64,000 nt of DNA from Haematobia irritans (lineage: Eukaryota > Arthropoda > Insecta > Diptera > Muscidae), in contig NC_134398.1 of the NCBI RefSeq assembly GCF_050003625.1, positions 70,750,891 through 70,814,890 of the forward strand. The letters run 5' to 3'. Shown in pieces: positions 35,440 to 46,820 of the stretch (position 1 is the stretch's first letter; the number at the start of each line of letters is the position of its first letter). The notes below the pieces were generated by a model. That model worked only from the letters and a program-made list of their open reading frames with translations, made no database searches and was not told the DNA's origin. The translations under genes were made by a program, and so were the position numbers.

Positions 35440-35585
35440 TCGTACTATATAAAATTTTTACTATGAACTGTAAAATGTGTCTTAGTAAAGACTTAAAGTC
35501 AGAAAAGAACAGTGCTTGATATAAACGAAATGGACTGTGTTTGTTGGTTCAAAAATATTTTTTTTATTGAAAAAATAAAAATTTT
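35440..35585 (+). mobile_element. SINE-C 3' fragment
   Basis: Matches the reverse strand of 53135-53300: aaatttttactatgaactgt, tgtgtctta, cagaaaagaacagtgcttga, acgaaatggactg. The head is missing. Confidence 0.6.
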
Positions 35586-35587
35586 GT

Positions 35588-35919
35588 AGGTTAGGTTAGG
35601 TTAGGTGGCAGCCCGATGTATCAGGCTCACTAGACTATTCAGTCCATTGTGATACCACTTTGGTGAACTTCTCTCTTATCACTGAGTGCTGCCCAATTCC
35701 ATGTTAAGCTCAATGATAAGGGACCTCCTTTTTATAGCCGAGTCCGAACGGCGTTCCACATTGCAGTGAAACCACTAAGAGAAGCTTTGAAACCCTCAGA
35801 AATGTCACCAGCATTACTGCTGGTGAAAAAATTTTTGGTGTTCGGTCGAGGCAGGAATCGAACCCACGACCTTGTGTATGCAAGGAGGGCATGCAAATCA
35901 TTGCACCACGGTGGCTCCC
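35588..35919 (-). mobile_element. SINE-A copy 2, full length
   Basis: On the minus strand: tRNA-like head beginning gggagccaccgtggtgcaat with a B-box-like gggttcgattcc; body through tttcaaagcttctcttag and agaagttcacc; then the LINE-A-like tail tggtatcacaatggactga and atcgggctgccacc, ending in (CCTAA)n (plus strand ggttaggttaggttagg). About 330 bp. A second full copy lies at 60682-61010. Confidence 0.85.
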
Positions 35920-35984
35920 AAAAAAAAAAATTGTAACAAACGAATTTTTTTGATGATAAAAGTTTAACATTTTCGAAGCTTCAA

Positions 35985-37013
35985 AAAACTCTAACAAAAG
36001 AAAAACGTTTTCGGTACACGTTTTCCAAACTTTTTTTTTTCTTTTCTTCCAAAGGCACAACTTTAAAAGCACTTCTAGAAGATGTACTCCCAATGATGTT
36101 CTTTATTTTAAATACACAGGAAGTTCTTTTCATTAAACTTTGATAACATGATTTTTTCATATTGTTAATGGATAATTGTAACTTTTTTGTTTCGAATAGG
36201 TTAAAAACAGAGTTAAAATTCATAATAGGGTACAAATTATTTAAATTTTGTCAAAAAAAAAATGCTATATCCAACCTGAAAAAATTGTGAGTATTAGAAA
36301 ATACGAATATTTGAGGTCAAACGTTTCAGACAATCGTTAGAATCCATTAAAAATTATAAAAAAATTCCAAAAAATCTTTATTTGACAACATATCATAGAA
36401 TTTTTTAATTTACGTCCAAAACATTCAATTCGGATCACAACTAAAGAATGCAAATTCGCATCATACCTTAAGAAGTGATGCAAATTCAGTGTAACGGCAG
36501 TTGAAATGGAGAACTTCCGTCCTATGACAAGCCCATGTTAAATTCATCGCTTCTGCGTCAATTTGACACCACTTCCGGATCCAAAAAGAACATTTTCACT
36601 ACTTTTTTGGCGACGCTTTTTTTTGCTGCTCAGAATTTAACATGGGCTTGTCATAGGATGGATGTCCACCATTTCAACAGCCGTTGCACTGAATTTGCAT
36701 CACTTCTTAAAGTGGGATGCGAATTCGGTGTTTTGTATGTGAATTAAGAAATTTTCAAAAATTCGCAATTTTTCTAGAAAGTATTTAGCATAATTTGTAC
36801 CATTTTATTAATTCTTAACCTTTTTTTTAGCCTATTTGAAACAAAGAAATTTTTATATTTCCATTAAAAATATGAAAAAGCGAGTTATAAAAAAATTAAC
36901 TCAAATGAACTTCCTGTGCAGTTAAAATAAAGAACATCTTTGGGAGAACATTTTTGGAAGTGCTTTTAAAGTTGTGATTTTAGAAGAACTTCTAATTTTT
37001 TTTTTGCTGGGTA
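35985..37013. mobile_element. Foldback-like element with long inverted arms
   Basis: The left arm (about 36037-36540: aactttaaaagcacttct, aatgatgttctttatttt, aattcggatcac, ggcgacgc) is mirrored by the right arm (about 36620-37013: gcttgtcatagga, gtgctttaaagttgtg-type, ttttttttttgctgggtag) around a short centre near 36600. Related pieces occur at about 9640-10300 and 57240-57424. No transposase. The left terminus is unclear. Confidence 0.6.
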
Positions 37014-37424
37014 GTTGTGGCAATTATGGCAAATCGTATCGTCTCCTATGAAATTCTATCGATTCACATCCGTAAAACATTATTCCAAAATATATATAAT
37101 TAAAGACTAAATCGAGAGATTTTTTTGCCGCAACTAGAAAAATGCATACTGTTTCGTATCGTCTGCTTGGAAATATTATCTTCTTCATTCGTATTTACAA
37201 TATCATTCTACACCGATTTGCAAATATGTATAAATTTATTGGGCAGCATAAAGAAGTTTCTTTGCTTTATTGAAACTGCACCAAAAGAAAAAATTATGGA
37301 TTTAAATTAAACTCAATTTTATAAAACTACTCATTATTTTTCGTAAAAATATCATTGGGCGAAAAATTAACTTAACGAAATACGATATTTTTAGTGAGAA
37401 TGAAAATATGATGCTCTACATTGG
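37014..37424. other. AT-rich spacer
   Basis: Nothing recognised. A 61-codon frame at 37125-37310 shows no features. Confidence 0.4.
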
Positions 37425-37605
37425 CCTCCTTGCATACAAAGGTCGTGGGTTTAAACCCAGTTTCAACCAAACACCAAAAGTTTTATCCCCTCTCAATAAT
37501 GCTGGTGACATTTCTGAACGTTTCAGTGTTAAGAGAGAAGTTCACCACTGTGGTATCACAATGGACTGAATAGTCTATGTGAGCCTGAAATATCTGGCTG
37601 CCACT
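37425..37605 (+). mobile_element. SINE-A copy 3, 5'-truncated
   Basis: Has the second half of the tRNA-like head (ccttgcatacaaaggtcgtg and gtttaaaccc), a shortened body, and the LINE-A-like tail tggtatcacaatggactgaa, gagcctgaaa, tctggctgccac. Its end abuts the element starting at 37607. Confidence 0.75.
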
Positions 37606-39267
37606 ACACCGAAAGAATTCTCTTCGTTAATTTTACGAAGAATTCTTCATTAACTTTTCTTCGTGAATTCTTCATTCAAACAACGAAATTTTCATTGTTT
37701 TTCGTAAATTTAACGAAGAACATTTTACGAATATTCGAAACGTCTACGAAATACTCATTACACATTAACTTTTCTTCGTAAAAAGTTCGTACTTTTAATC
37801 ACGATAGAAACCTTAAGTTAATTAAGTCGATGATTGAAAATTTTTAATTAAAAAATTAATTGATTTAATTAATTTTTTAATCAAACTCGGTATACTAAGT
37901 CATTTAAAAACAAGTATATACGGCCGTAAGTTCGGCCAGGCCGAATCTTATGCACCCTCCACCATGGATTGCGTAGAAACTTCTACGAAAGACTGTCATC
38001 CACAAATTTCAACTCACTCTGATGAAATTTGCTTCTCCAAGAGGCTCCAAAACCAAATCTCGGGATCGGTTTATATGGGGGCTATAAATGATTATGGACT
38101 GATAGGAACCAATTCCTGCATGGTTGTTGGATACCATATACTAACATCACGTACCAAATTTCAACCGAATGGGAAGAATTTTGCTCTTCCAAGGGGCTCC
38201 GGAGGTCAAATCTAAGGATCGGTTTATATGGGGCCTATATATAATTATGGACCGATATCGACCAATTTTTGCATGGGTGTTTGAGGCCATATATTAACAT
38301 CACGTATCAAATTTCAACTGAATCAGATGAATTTTGGTCATCCAAGAGGCTCCGGAGGTCAAATCTGGTGATCGGTTTATATGGGGGCTATATATAATTA
38401 TGTACCGATATCGACCAATTTTTGCATGGCCATTAGAGACCATATACTAACTTCATGTACCAAATTTCAGCCGGATCGGATGAAATTTGTTTCTGTTAGA
38501 GGCTCTGCAAGCCAAATCGGGGGATCGTTTTATATGGGGGCTATATATAATTATTGACCGATATGGACCAATTTTTGCATGGTCATTAGAGACCATATAC
38601 TAACATCATGTACCAAATTTCAGCCGGATCGGATGAAATTTGTTTCTCTTAGGGACTATGCAAGCCAAATCGGGGGATCGGTTTATATGGGGGCTATATA
38701 TAATTATGAACCGATGTGGACCAATTTTTGCATGGTTGTTAGAGACCATATACTAACATCCTGTACCGAATTTCAGCCGGATCGGATGAAATTTGTTTCT
38801 CTTAGAGGCTCTGCAAGCCAAATCGGGCGATCGGTTTATATGGGGGCTATATATAATTATGGACCGATGTGAACCAATTTTGGCATGGTTGTAAGAGACC
38901 ATATACTAACACCATGTACCAAATTTCAGCCGGATGGGCTGAAATTTGCTTCTCTTAGAGGCCTCGCAAGCCAAATTTGGGGATCCGTTTATATGGGGGC
39001 TATACGTAAAAGTGGACCGATATGGCCCATTTGCAATACCATCCGACCTACATCAATAACAACTACTTGTGGCAAGTTTCAAGTCGATAGCTTGTTTTGT
39101 TCGGAAGTTAGCATGATTTCAACTGACGGACGGACGGACATGCTCAGATCGACTCAGAATTTCACCACGACCCAGAATATATATACTTTATGGGGTCTTA
39201 GAGCAATATTTCGATATGTTACAAACGGAATGACAAAGTTAATATACCCCCCATCCTATGGTGGAGG

Positions 39268-42008
39268 CATTGGCGTAGCTAGAGGGGTGCTGGGGGGGGA
39301 CATAGCCCCCCCAGAATAGTTCTTGCCCCCCAGAATAATCAAAGCTACAGTTGTTTTATATTTTAATTCAAGCTTTGCGATGTGTTTAATCCAATTAAGA
39401 TTGTGGCAGAGAGAGTATGTTAAGCATATTTTTTAGTATTGATATTTACATTACAACTAAAAACACGAAATAAAAACACTAAAAGGTAACTTGAGACGCA
39501 CATTTTCAAAAATAGTCAATTTATAACTACGTTGATTAAAATCGTAAATCGTCACATGCCCAATTTACCATCTAAAATCGTCAAAATCACGAAAAATCCA
39601 CAGAGTTGGCACCGCTGCTCTCGACAGTTGCTTCGTTGTATTCTGTTCTCAGAGAATTTTTAAAAACTAATCAAAGATAGACGTTTTATAATATTCAATT
39701 TATTTTTTGGCTTTTATTTAATTTTTTATTCTTAGTATTTTTTATACTTGATGAATATGTTAAGTTTATGTTTTGCTGTATGATTTCTAGTCCTGTTTTA
39801 AAACACACATTTTAAATAAAATTTAAAAATCATATGTTTGTTGTCTTGAATTAAAAATAAATTACAAACAATATTTTTCAAACACATACTTAAAGCAATG
39901 CTTTTATTTTTTGTTATATTAAATAATGGTAAGTTGCTATTTGATTATTTATAGCGGTGTCGTGGAACCGGCTCCCACACACAATAAAATATTTTTTGTC
40001 TTCAACCATGAAATTAATTGATCTAATTAATTATGCCCTTCACCACTACTGTGGTACAGGGTATAATAAGTTTGTGCATTTGTATATAACGCCAAGAAAT
40101 AGTGGTCATAGACCCATCTTTTAGTATACCGATCGGGTAAGAATTAAAATCTGAGTCGATTTAGCGATGTCCGTCTGTCTGTCTGTCTGTCTGTCTGTAT
40201 ATGTAATTTTGTGCACAAAGTACAGCTCGCAATTTAAGTCCAATCGTCCTCAAATTTGGCATAGGGCCGTTTCTTGAGACAGAGACAATTGCTATTGTTT
40301 TTGGAAAAAAATCGGTTCAGATTGCCATATATAATTATCTACGATGTGGTCAAAGTTAGCGTGTTTATCAACCGATTTTCTTGAAATACCGTACATCCAA
40401 ATATTTAATGAATCTCGCAAATCTTGCAAAATATCAGCCAAATCGGTTCAGATTTAGATATAGCTACCATATATATCTTTCGTCCGATTTAGACTCATAT
40501 GACCACAGAGCCCAAAGTTTACTACCGATCTTCATGAAATTTTGCACAGAGGGTAGAATTGGCATTCTACCAATGCTTGGTACACTTGATTGAAATCGAT
40601 TCAAATTTAGATATAGATCCCATATATATCTTTCGTCCGATTTGAACTTATATGGCCACAAAAGCCAGAGATTTGCCGAGATTTGCTTCAAATTTTGCAC
40701 AAGGGGTACGTTTAATAGTATCGTTAAGTGTGTCAAATTTTGTTAAAATCGGTTCAGATTTAGATAAAGCTCCCATATATATCCTTCGTCCGATTTGAAC
40801 TTATATGGCCTCAAAATCCAGGGTTTTGCCGTGATTTGCTTCAATTTTCGCACAAGGAGTACGTTTAGTAGTATAGGTAATTGTGCCAAATTTGGTTGAA
40901 ATCGATTCAGATTTAGATATGGCTCCCATATATATCTCCCGTCCGATTTGCACTCATGTGACCAGGGGGGCCAAAGTTATACTCCCATTTACGTGAAATT
41001 TCGCATAGATAGCAGAATTATTACTCTAACTATACATGTCAAATTTAGTCAAAATCGGTTCAGATTGTATATAGCTCCCATATATACGTACACCAGAGTT
41101 GGGGAAATATGGTCGACTGTTTCATATTTTAGACCCATTTTCAATGGGATTTTCCTCCAAATGACTGGATAGTTTCCACAGAGAATACAAATATGGCCAA
41201 AATTCTCACAGTTTACACAAAATTCTGTGATGATTTCCCCATATCTTAGCCATATCCTACACACTGCAATGCCAAAATTTCCACAGAACGGATGAGTTTT
41301 AAATAAGGCTCCAAGTCGCCCTACACATATCTTGGCGAGATCTAACCAATATCCTTGTAAAATCGCCACTGCTGAGTAGCAAAAATTGTAAATATTACTC
41401 TAATTGTCCTATATCTCGAATACATATGTATCGCCTGAAAATCATAAATCTCTTTTGTACAATTGCATTAAAATTTCTCTCGCTTCATATTTCCCATATT
41501 TTTTACTAACATTGTGTAGCATCCCAGGGCGTTAGCCGATTTAAATTTTAATTCTAGAGTTTTTGTAGAAGTACAAAAAATTGTTTCCATTAAAAGTATT
41601 TGTATCTGGAAATGCAAACCTTTATATAGCTCCCAGCAAATTTTAAGTAGTTGAGATGGTAACACAAATGTTTGTCTACATAGTGGTGAAGGGTATAATA
41701 TAGTCGGCTCCGCCCGACTTTAGACTTTACTTACTTGTTTTTAATTGAAATGTATTCAATCAAAAAAAAAATGATAGTATCAATCATCAAAGCCAATTAA
41801 AAAATTAATTAATACAACTAATTTTTGCGATTGAGTTTTTTGTTTTTGATTGATTTTGCTGCATATTGCCTTTAACACCGCAATAAAATTGAGGATGTAT
41901 AGTTTTATCAATAGGGGTAATTTATCGCTTCGGAAATTTCGACAAAAGTTTGGTGGATGTCTGGGGGGGGCATAGCCCCCCCAGAGAAAATTTCTAGCTC
42001 CGCTAATG
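39268..42008. mobile_element. hAT non-autonomous element
   Basis: 8-bp duplication ggtggagg (39260-39267 and 42009-42016). Ends are CATTGGCGTAGCTAG and, reverse-complemented, CATTAGCGGAGCTAG. Subterminal gggggggcatagcccccc-type palindromes lie at both ends. 2.74 kb, of which about 1.7 kb is an F2 insertion. No transposase. Same family as 9516-10788. Confidence 0.85.
40033..41752 (-). mobile_element. F2 element copy 2
   Basis: Minus strand: starts at the high end with taaagtctaaagtcgggcg and gccgactatattatacc. Internal repeats are marked by gatatatatgggagc and aatctgaaccgat. The 3' core with (GACA)n lies near 40178-40198, and the hairpin gtaccacagtagtggtgaag is at the low end. Inserted inside the hAT element. 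Confidence 0.75.
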
Positions 42009-42184
42009 GGTGGAGGGTATTAAAAGTGATGTTTATGTTTTTTTCTACATTATCTGCCACCATTTACATATGTAAATATTTTGTTTCCTTTGTTATTTTT
42101 AATTGGTAACCCCTCTTTTATGTTTGTTTTGCATTGTGATATTCGCTACAGAAAAAATATTGTTGTTTTTTGAATATTATCTGG

Positions 42185-42440
42185 TCGACATTATTGAAAT
42201 CGGTTCAGATTTAGATATAGCTCCCATATATCTTTCGCCCGATATACACCCATATTACCACAGACGCCAAAGTTTTACTCGGATCTACGTGAAATTTTGC
42301 ACAGGGTATAGACTTGACATTCTTACTATGCATGCCAAAGTTGGTTGAAATCGGTTCAGATTTAGATATCGCTCCCATATATATCTTTCGCCCGATTTAT
42401 ACAGATATGGCTACAGAGGCCTAAGTTTTACTCCGATTTA
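42185..42440 (-). repeat. F2 fragment
   Basis: Two adjacent F2 internal repeats (gaaatcggttcagatttaga, gctcccatatat, ctttcgcccgat), without element ends. Confidence 0.7.
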
Positions 42441-42868
42441 CATGAGAATGAATTGAGGGAATATCATATGGAAAACGACGGTGAACTATCTGAATTTGAC
42501 AGGTAGCTATTCTGGGTTGGTAAAAACGGAAATAAATTGGATAAAAAAAGTACGAAACATTTTCATAAAAAGAAAGAAATTGTTTCATAAAAAGTACGAA
42601 TTGTTTTCTATGAAGAATTTGGAAGAACGTTTCTTCGTAAAAAGTACGAAATATTTTGTACTTTTAATGAAAAATTTCTTTGGTTGTAAAACAATGACAA
42701 ACATCAACAAAGCGTTTATGAAGGAGATGACTAAACTGCAGTTAAAATTGCATTATAACACAGCGAAAACACATTGGTTTTGGAAACCGAATATTTTCTC
42801 AAATCTGTTTCGCAGTTGCAACCACTACTATTTGATTGCAGTTGTGTTTTCCGAATCATAGTAGGTAT

Positions 42869-44346
42869 CAGGGCTGTGGAGTCGTAGCTGGAGTCTTGTC
42901 TAGTTAGAAAGACACTTCATATCTTTCTAACTAAAGAAATATTTCGACAAATTATATTCCATTAGGGGTTTCAATCGAATAACGAAAAACGAAGTACTGG
43001 ATTTCAGGCCATTCAAAGTATAAATACACTTTGAATGGCCTGAAATCCAGTTAAATTTCACGGTGATGTAAAAATTAGGTTTGACTAAAATATGGGCTGA
43101 ATTGGTCAATCGCATTGTCCATTTTTAACATATTAAAATATCGAGTTTTGATCATATATATACTCTTGATAAAGGTACAATTTTAAGGCAATATAACAGT
43201 AGAACCTAACGTTCTGAATTTTAGGCAGGCATGTCGAGTTCAAAGATAGGTCATACATATAAACCCATCTACATATAAACCCATCTCCGTTTTTTTTATA
43301 AAGAAATTTTTTTGTCGAGTTCGAAGATAGGTCATACCGGACAATACCACAAAATTGTCCATACAATACATTTAAACCCCACTTCCGATTTTTTAAAGAA
43401 TTTTTTTCACAGTCTAAAATTTTCATAAGATTTATCAGAAACTTTGAATTTAGAGTTATTTAAGATTCATAAACAAATGAGGAATTTTTCCGTCGGCCCA
43501 GATTTTGAGATAGCCCTACATAATTGCTTGAGAATTACTTTGGAAGCTGTAATTTTAAAGTAAACCACTGCCGCTCTTTTGGGAGAAAGTTTGTTTCGTC
43601 AAAGCCACTCGAAATCCTTTACATTAAATTAATGGTCTGTAATGTCCATAACTGATAGACCATTTATGAATCGATGTTTCACCATTTTATTTCTATAGAA
43701 ACAATATTCGTAACTGTCCAGGTATTCCTGTCATATGTTGTATGGTAGTTGTTATTTAAAATTCCGCCGTCCTAATTTTTAGCAGTTTATATTTGTTTTA
43801 TATATCCGACACATTCCATTTTTTAACATCTAAACATTCTATCTGATTAGTCCGACATTTTGATTTTATTATTGTTTTTCGTTTTTATGTAAATTTATTT
43901 TTTATAAAATGCCTATATAGACCAATGCCAGGATTTTACTTCTAAAAATTCTGGAAGCCTATTTTTTTTTTGAAATTTTGTGTTTTTATAAATACATATT
44001 CTGGAGGTTGTTCTTATCTACCCATATTTTGATGTGGTCTCTATATAGGCTTGTGTCGTATTTTAATTAAAATATATAGATCTTCACATCCCACAAATGC
44101 TGAGGTTTGTCGTCAAGGGATATCAACATTTAAAATTAGAGGTCTATTGGACATATAAACACATATGGCAAAATGGAATACTTATATCGGTCTATTTTTG
44201 GAACCTTAAAAATACAGTTGGGATACTGTTAAAATGAGATTTAGGTACACCACCTGGAGTCGACTCCGGAGTCAATGCTAATAAGAAATGCTGGTGTCGG
44301 AGTCGGAGCCGGAGTCGAGCAAAATTGACTTGACTCCATAGCCCTA
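42869..44346. mobile_element. hAT-like non-autonomous element with GGAGTC-rich ends
   Basis: The left end CAGGGCTGTGGAGTCG and the right end, reverse-complemented TAGGGCTATGGAGTCAAG, are followed at the right by many gactcc/ggagtc repeats (44255-44340). Flanking octamers gtaggtat and ctaggtgt match at six of eight positions, consistent with an eroded 8-bp duplication. 1.48 kb. No transposase recognised. Confidence 0.65.
42996..43051. repeat. Perfect 24-bp inverted repeat (hairpin)
   Basis: Arms 42996-43019 (starting actggatttcaggcc) and 43028-43051 (ending ggcctgaaatccagt) are exact complements, separated by the 8-nt loop ataaatac. Lies inside the hAT-like element. Confidence 0.9.
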
Positions 44347-44371
44347 CTAGGTGTAGCCCCATTGAGTCTAA

Positions 44372-45189
44372 TGGTGATTTCGATTGGTAAAAAATATGTT
44401 GCATATTTTACACCTTACCCCCATAAATCAAAAATGTTTGTTCGATTAGAAAATTCAGTGCAGCCTACCCAAAATGTGCACGTTCGATTGACGAGGTGTT
44501 ACCCATCGCAAGAGCAAAAGTGCAACCCATTTTACGCCGTAACTGGTTTACAGTGCAGATGGTTACACTTTCAATCAGATGCTGAAGACGCTTTTATTCG
44601 TCGACCTAAATAATAGCGTTGTTGTAAATACAAAAGAAAGTGCGTGACGCGTGTATTGTGGTTGCTTTACAATTTCTTCAACACAGCTGATTAATTTACC
44701 AAGAAAAAGCATATCAATTGTTTAATGCCGCGACAACAAAATTCAATATTAAATATTTTTAATATAATAGCAAAATGTAAATGCGTTTTTTTGTGGCCAA
44801 CACCATTGCAGATGCGCTATTGGAGAGTAGTTCTTCTGGACGAAATGACCAACGGCGAGTTAAAAACTTTGTTGAGGTTGTAATTAATTTGTACTCTGAA
44901 GTAGAAGTAAGATCATTAAAAATATATGAAATCAAAAGTTTTAACAATTTCCCTTAGTTCAAGAAAAGTTTGCGTGTTAGTCGAGATTCCAATAATAGTT
45001 GTTAATAATAATCGAAATATTTCCGCCAAATTTCTTTTGTTTTGATTTTATATTAGTGTTGCACCTTTTTTGTTCGTTTTCACACGCAAACGGTGTTGTC
45101 ATTGCAAGGGCTTTCGGCAACACTGTGATAACACCATAAAATGTTGTACCATTTGTATGCAACACTTTTTTTCCCAAACGAAATCACCA
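44372..45189. mobile_element. PIF/Harbinger-like non-autonomous element
   Basis: TAA duplications (44369-44371 and 45190-45192) flank ends TGGTGATTTCGATTGG and, reverse-complemented, TGGTGATTTCGTTTGG; similarity continues to tgttgcata. A 3-bp TWA target is typical of PIF/Harbinger. A plus-strand stretch near 44778-44930 reads MRFFVANTIADALLESSSSG, possibly a remnant N-terminus; no catalytic domain is present. Confidence 0.6.
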
Positions 45190-45192
45190 TAA

Positions 45193-46734
45193 GGTTAATT
45201 GTTACAACCGATAAATTCAATATAAAATGCATTTATCAATTGGTTGTGTAAACCAACCAAAATAGTGGCTACAATTGAATTATGATTGTATAAAAGACAC
45301 TATGAGACGTCTATTTAAATAGTGTTTCCAAACCGCTTTATTGGAAATATTTCTGCAACGTTCCATTTATTTATCTCGTGTATTTTTTTTTTCATTTACA
45401 GGCTAAACTTGACCTATAAGAACATATCCTAATAGGAATTTGGATTATGTTCTTATTTCGTATTGCCCACGATTGGAGGTTTCTAGCAACGCATAAGTCT
45501 TGTCATATAACAACAACAGCAACAAGGAAGTTGTTGTTAAGCCATAGCAACTCTGGAATCCCTATAGGAAGTCATGTTTTCTTAGAGGAAATTCAAAATA
45601 AGTCACAGCAATACAATAGTCTACAAAAGCATTAGCAAAAGTCATAAAAAGCCATATTAGTACTAAATAAAATTCACACACATCAGACTATGTCTGGAGC
45701 TGTGAAACAAATGCATCATCAGCGCCTACAATCATCACCATAATTGTCCAATTTTTAAGAAAAATCTGGATGAAATTCATCAAGCCATATAGACTACAAG
45801 TTCGCTTTAGAAGACCAAATTTTTACATTTGAAGACGACGAAGATATTGAAGACGATTCTGGAAGGGATCGTATAGTGCCATTTTAACGTAATCGTAATA
45901 ATACCAAAACCTTAATAATAATGGATGAAGAAGAAGTAAGTACACAAACAAAACACATTACGGTCCTGATCCCAATATGGAAAGGGCAAAGAGAAAACAA
46001 ATTTTCCTATATTGCAAGTGTAAGTGAGAACCGTTGATGGACCTCTAATTGTTACAAGAAATATTAAAGGAGATAACCTATTTCTATCTCAGATATGATT
46101 TCCGAAAAAACTTTATTCAATGTAAGTTATCATGGTGATTATTTATTCAATACAAATATAATTCATCTCACTGAAATTCATATTATTCACAATATGAATT
46201 AAATATTATATTTTTTTCGAGTGAATAATTTTTATATTTTTCATAGAAAAGGTTGCAAAAAAAGTCAATTTTAAAGTGATCATTAACACAAATTACATGA
46301 TTGGAAAAATATCATATTAAATGTCTGAAGAATTCAATACAGTTGACATATTCACAATAGCTATATGTTACATTAAAACACAAAGGAAATATTTACCAAA
46401 ATTGATTTAATTACCATTAAACATTTATAAGGTATTTAAGTATGAGTTGTCTTTATGATACCATCTCATACCATCGAACATTGGTTTAAAAAACGCTGGA
46501 GAGTGAAAAGCTTCGACAATTTTAGGAAATAGAAATCTGACTTTAATCTGGGAATAATTGGCATAGGGATGTTTTCTCTTAGTAAATGTTTAAAATTTGA
46601 ATTAAATTATGAATATGTTACAATTTTGAACAATGAAACTTATGAAATGATTTTTCTTCAAAGTACCAAAAAATATTCATTGATACTTACCAAAGTATTT
46701 CGATTTATCGTCAGACTAGCTGAATGCAAATTGG
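45193..46734. other. Interval with a possible short exon, otherwise nothing
   Basis: AT-rich. Near 45790-45885 an acidic frame without an ATG (ending FEDDEDIEDDSGRDRIVPF, then stop) is followed at about 45921 by atggatgaagaagaagtaagt, an ATG plus a consensus splice donor. Nothing identifies a protein. An imperfect palindrome lies at 45208-45250. Confidence 0.3.
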
Positions 46735-46820
46735 ATAAATTCCCCACTGTGGTTTCACATAGGATAGAATAGTCTAAGTGAGCCTGAAATAACGGACAGC
46801 CAGTATACCTTACCTAAACT
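46735..46820 (+). mobile_element. LINE-A/SINE-A tail fragment, diverged
   Basis: Carries actgtggtttcacataggat, tagtctaagtgagcctgaaa, ggacagcc and cttacctaa. It is an old 3' end copy. Confidence 0.6.

Larger units (their letters stand above)
37911..42022 (+). mobile_element. F1 element copy 3, split by hAT
   Basis: The 5' signature acaagtatatacggccgt at 37911 is followed by taccctccaccatgg-type sequence, then about six 153-bp units, (GGAC) repeats near 39127, the conserved core, and the terminal hairpin arm catcctatggtggagg. The hAT at 39268-42008 interrupts it. The last bases (gtatta) resume at 42017. It lacks the 30-bp minisatellite present in copies 1 and 2. Confidence 0.75.
37607..42686. 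mobile_element. TA-flanked element forming the outer shell of a four-level nest
   Basis: TA at 37605-37606 and 42687-42688. The left end, CACCGAAAGAATTCTCTTCG, and the reverse-complemented right end, CAACCAAAGAAATTTTTCAT, are similar. Both flanks continue with cttcgt/tacgaa-rich subterminal repeats (gtaaaaagtacgaa, cttcgtaaaaagtt). The native sequence is non-coding. Most of its length is an F1 insertion with further nested elements. Confidence 0.55.
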
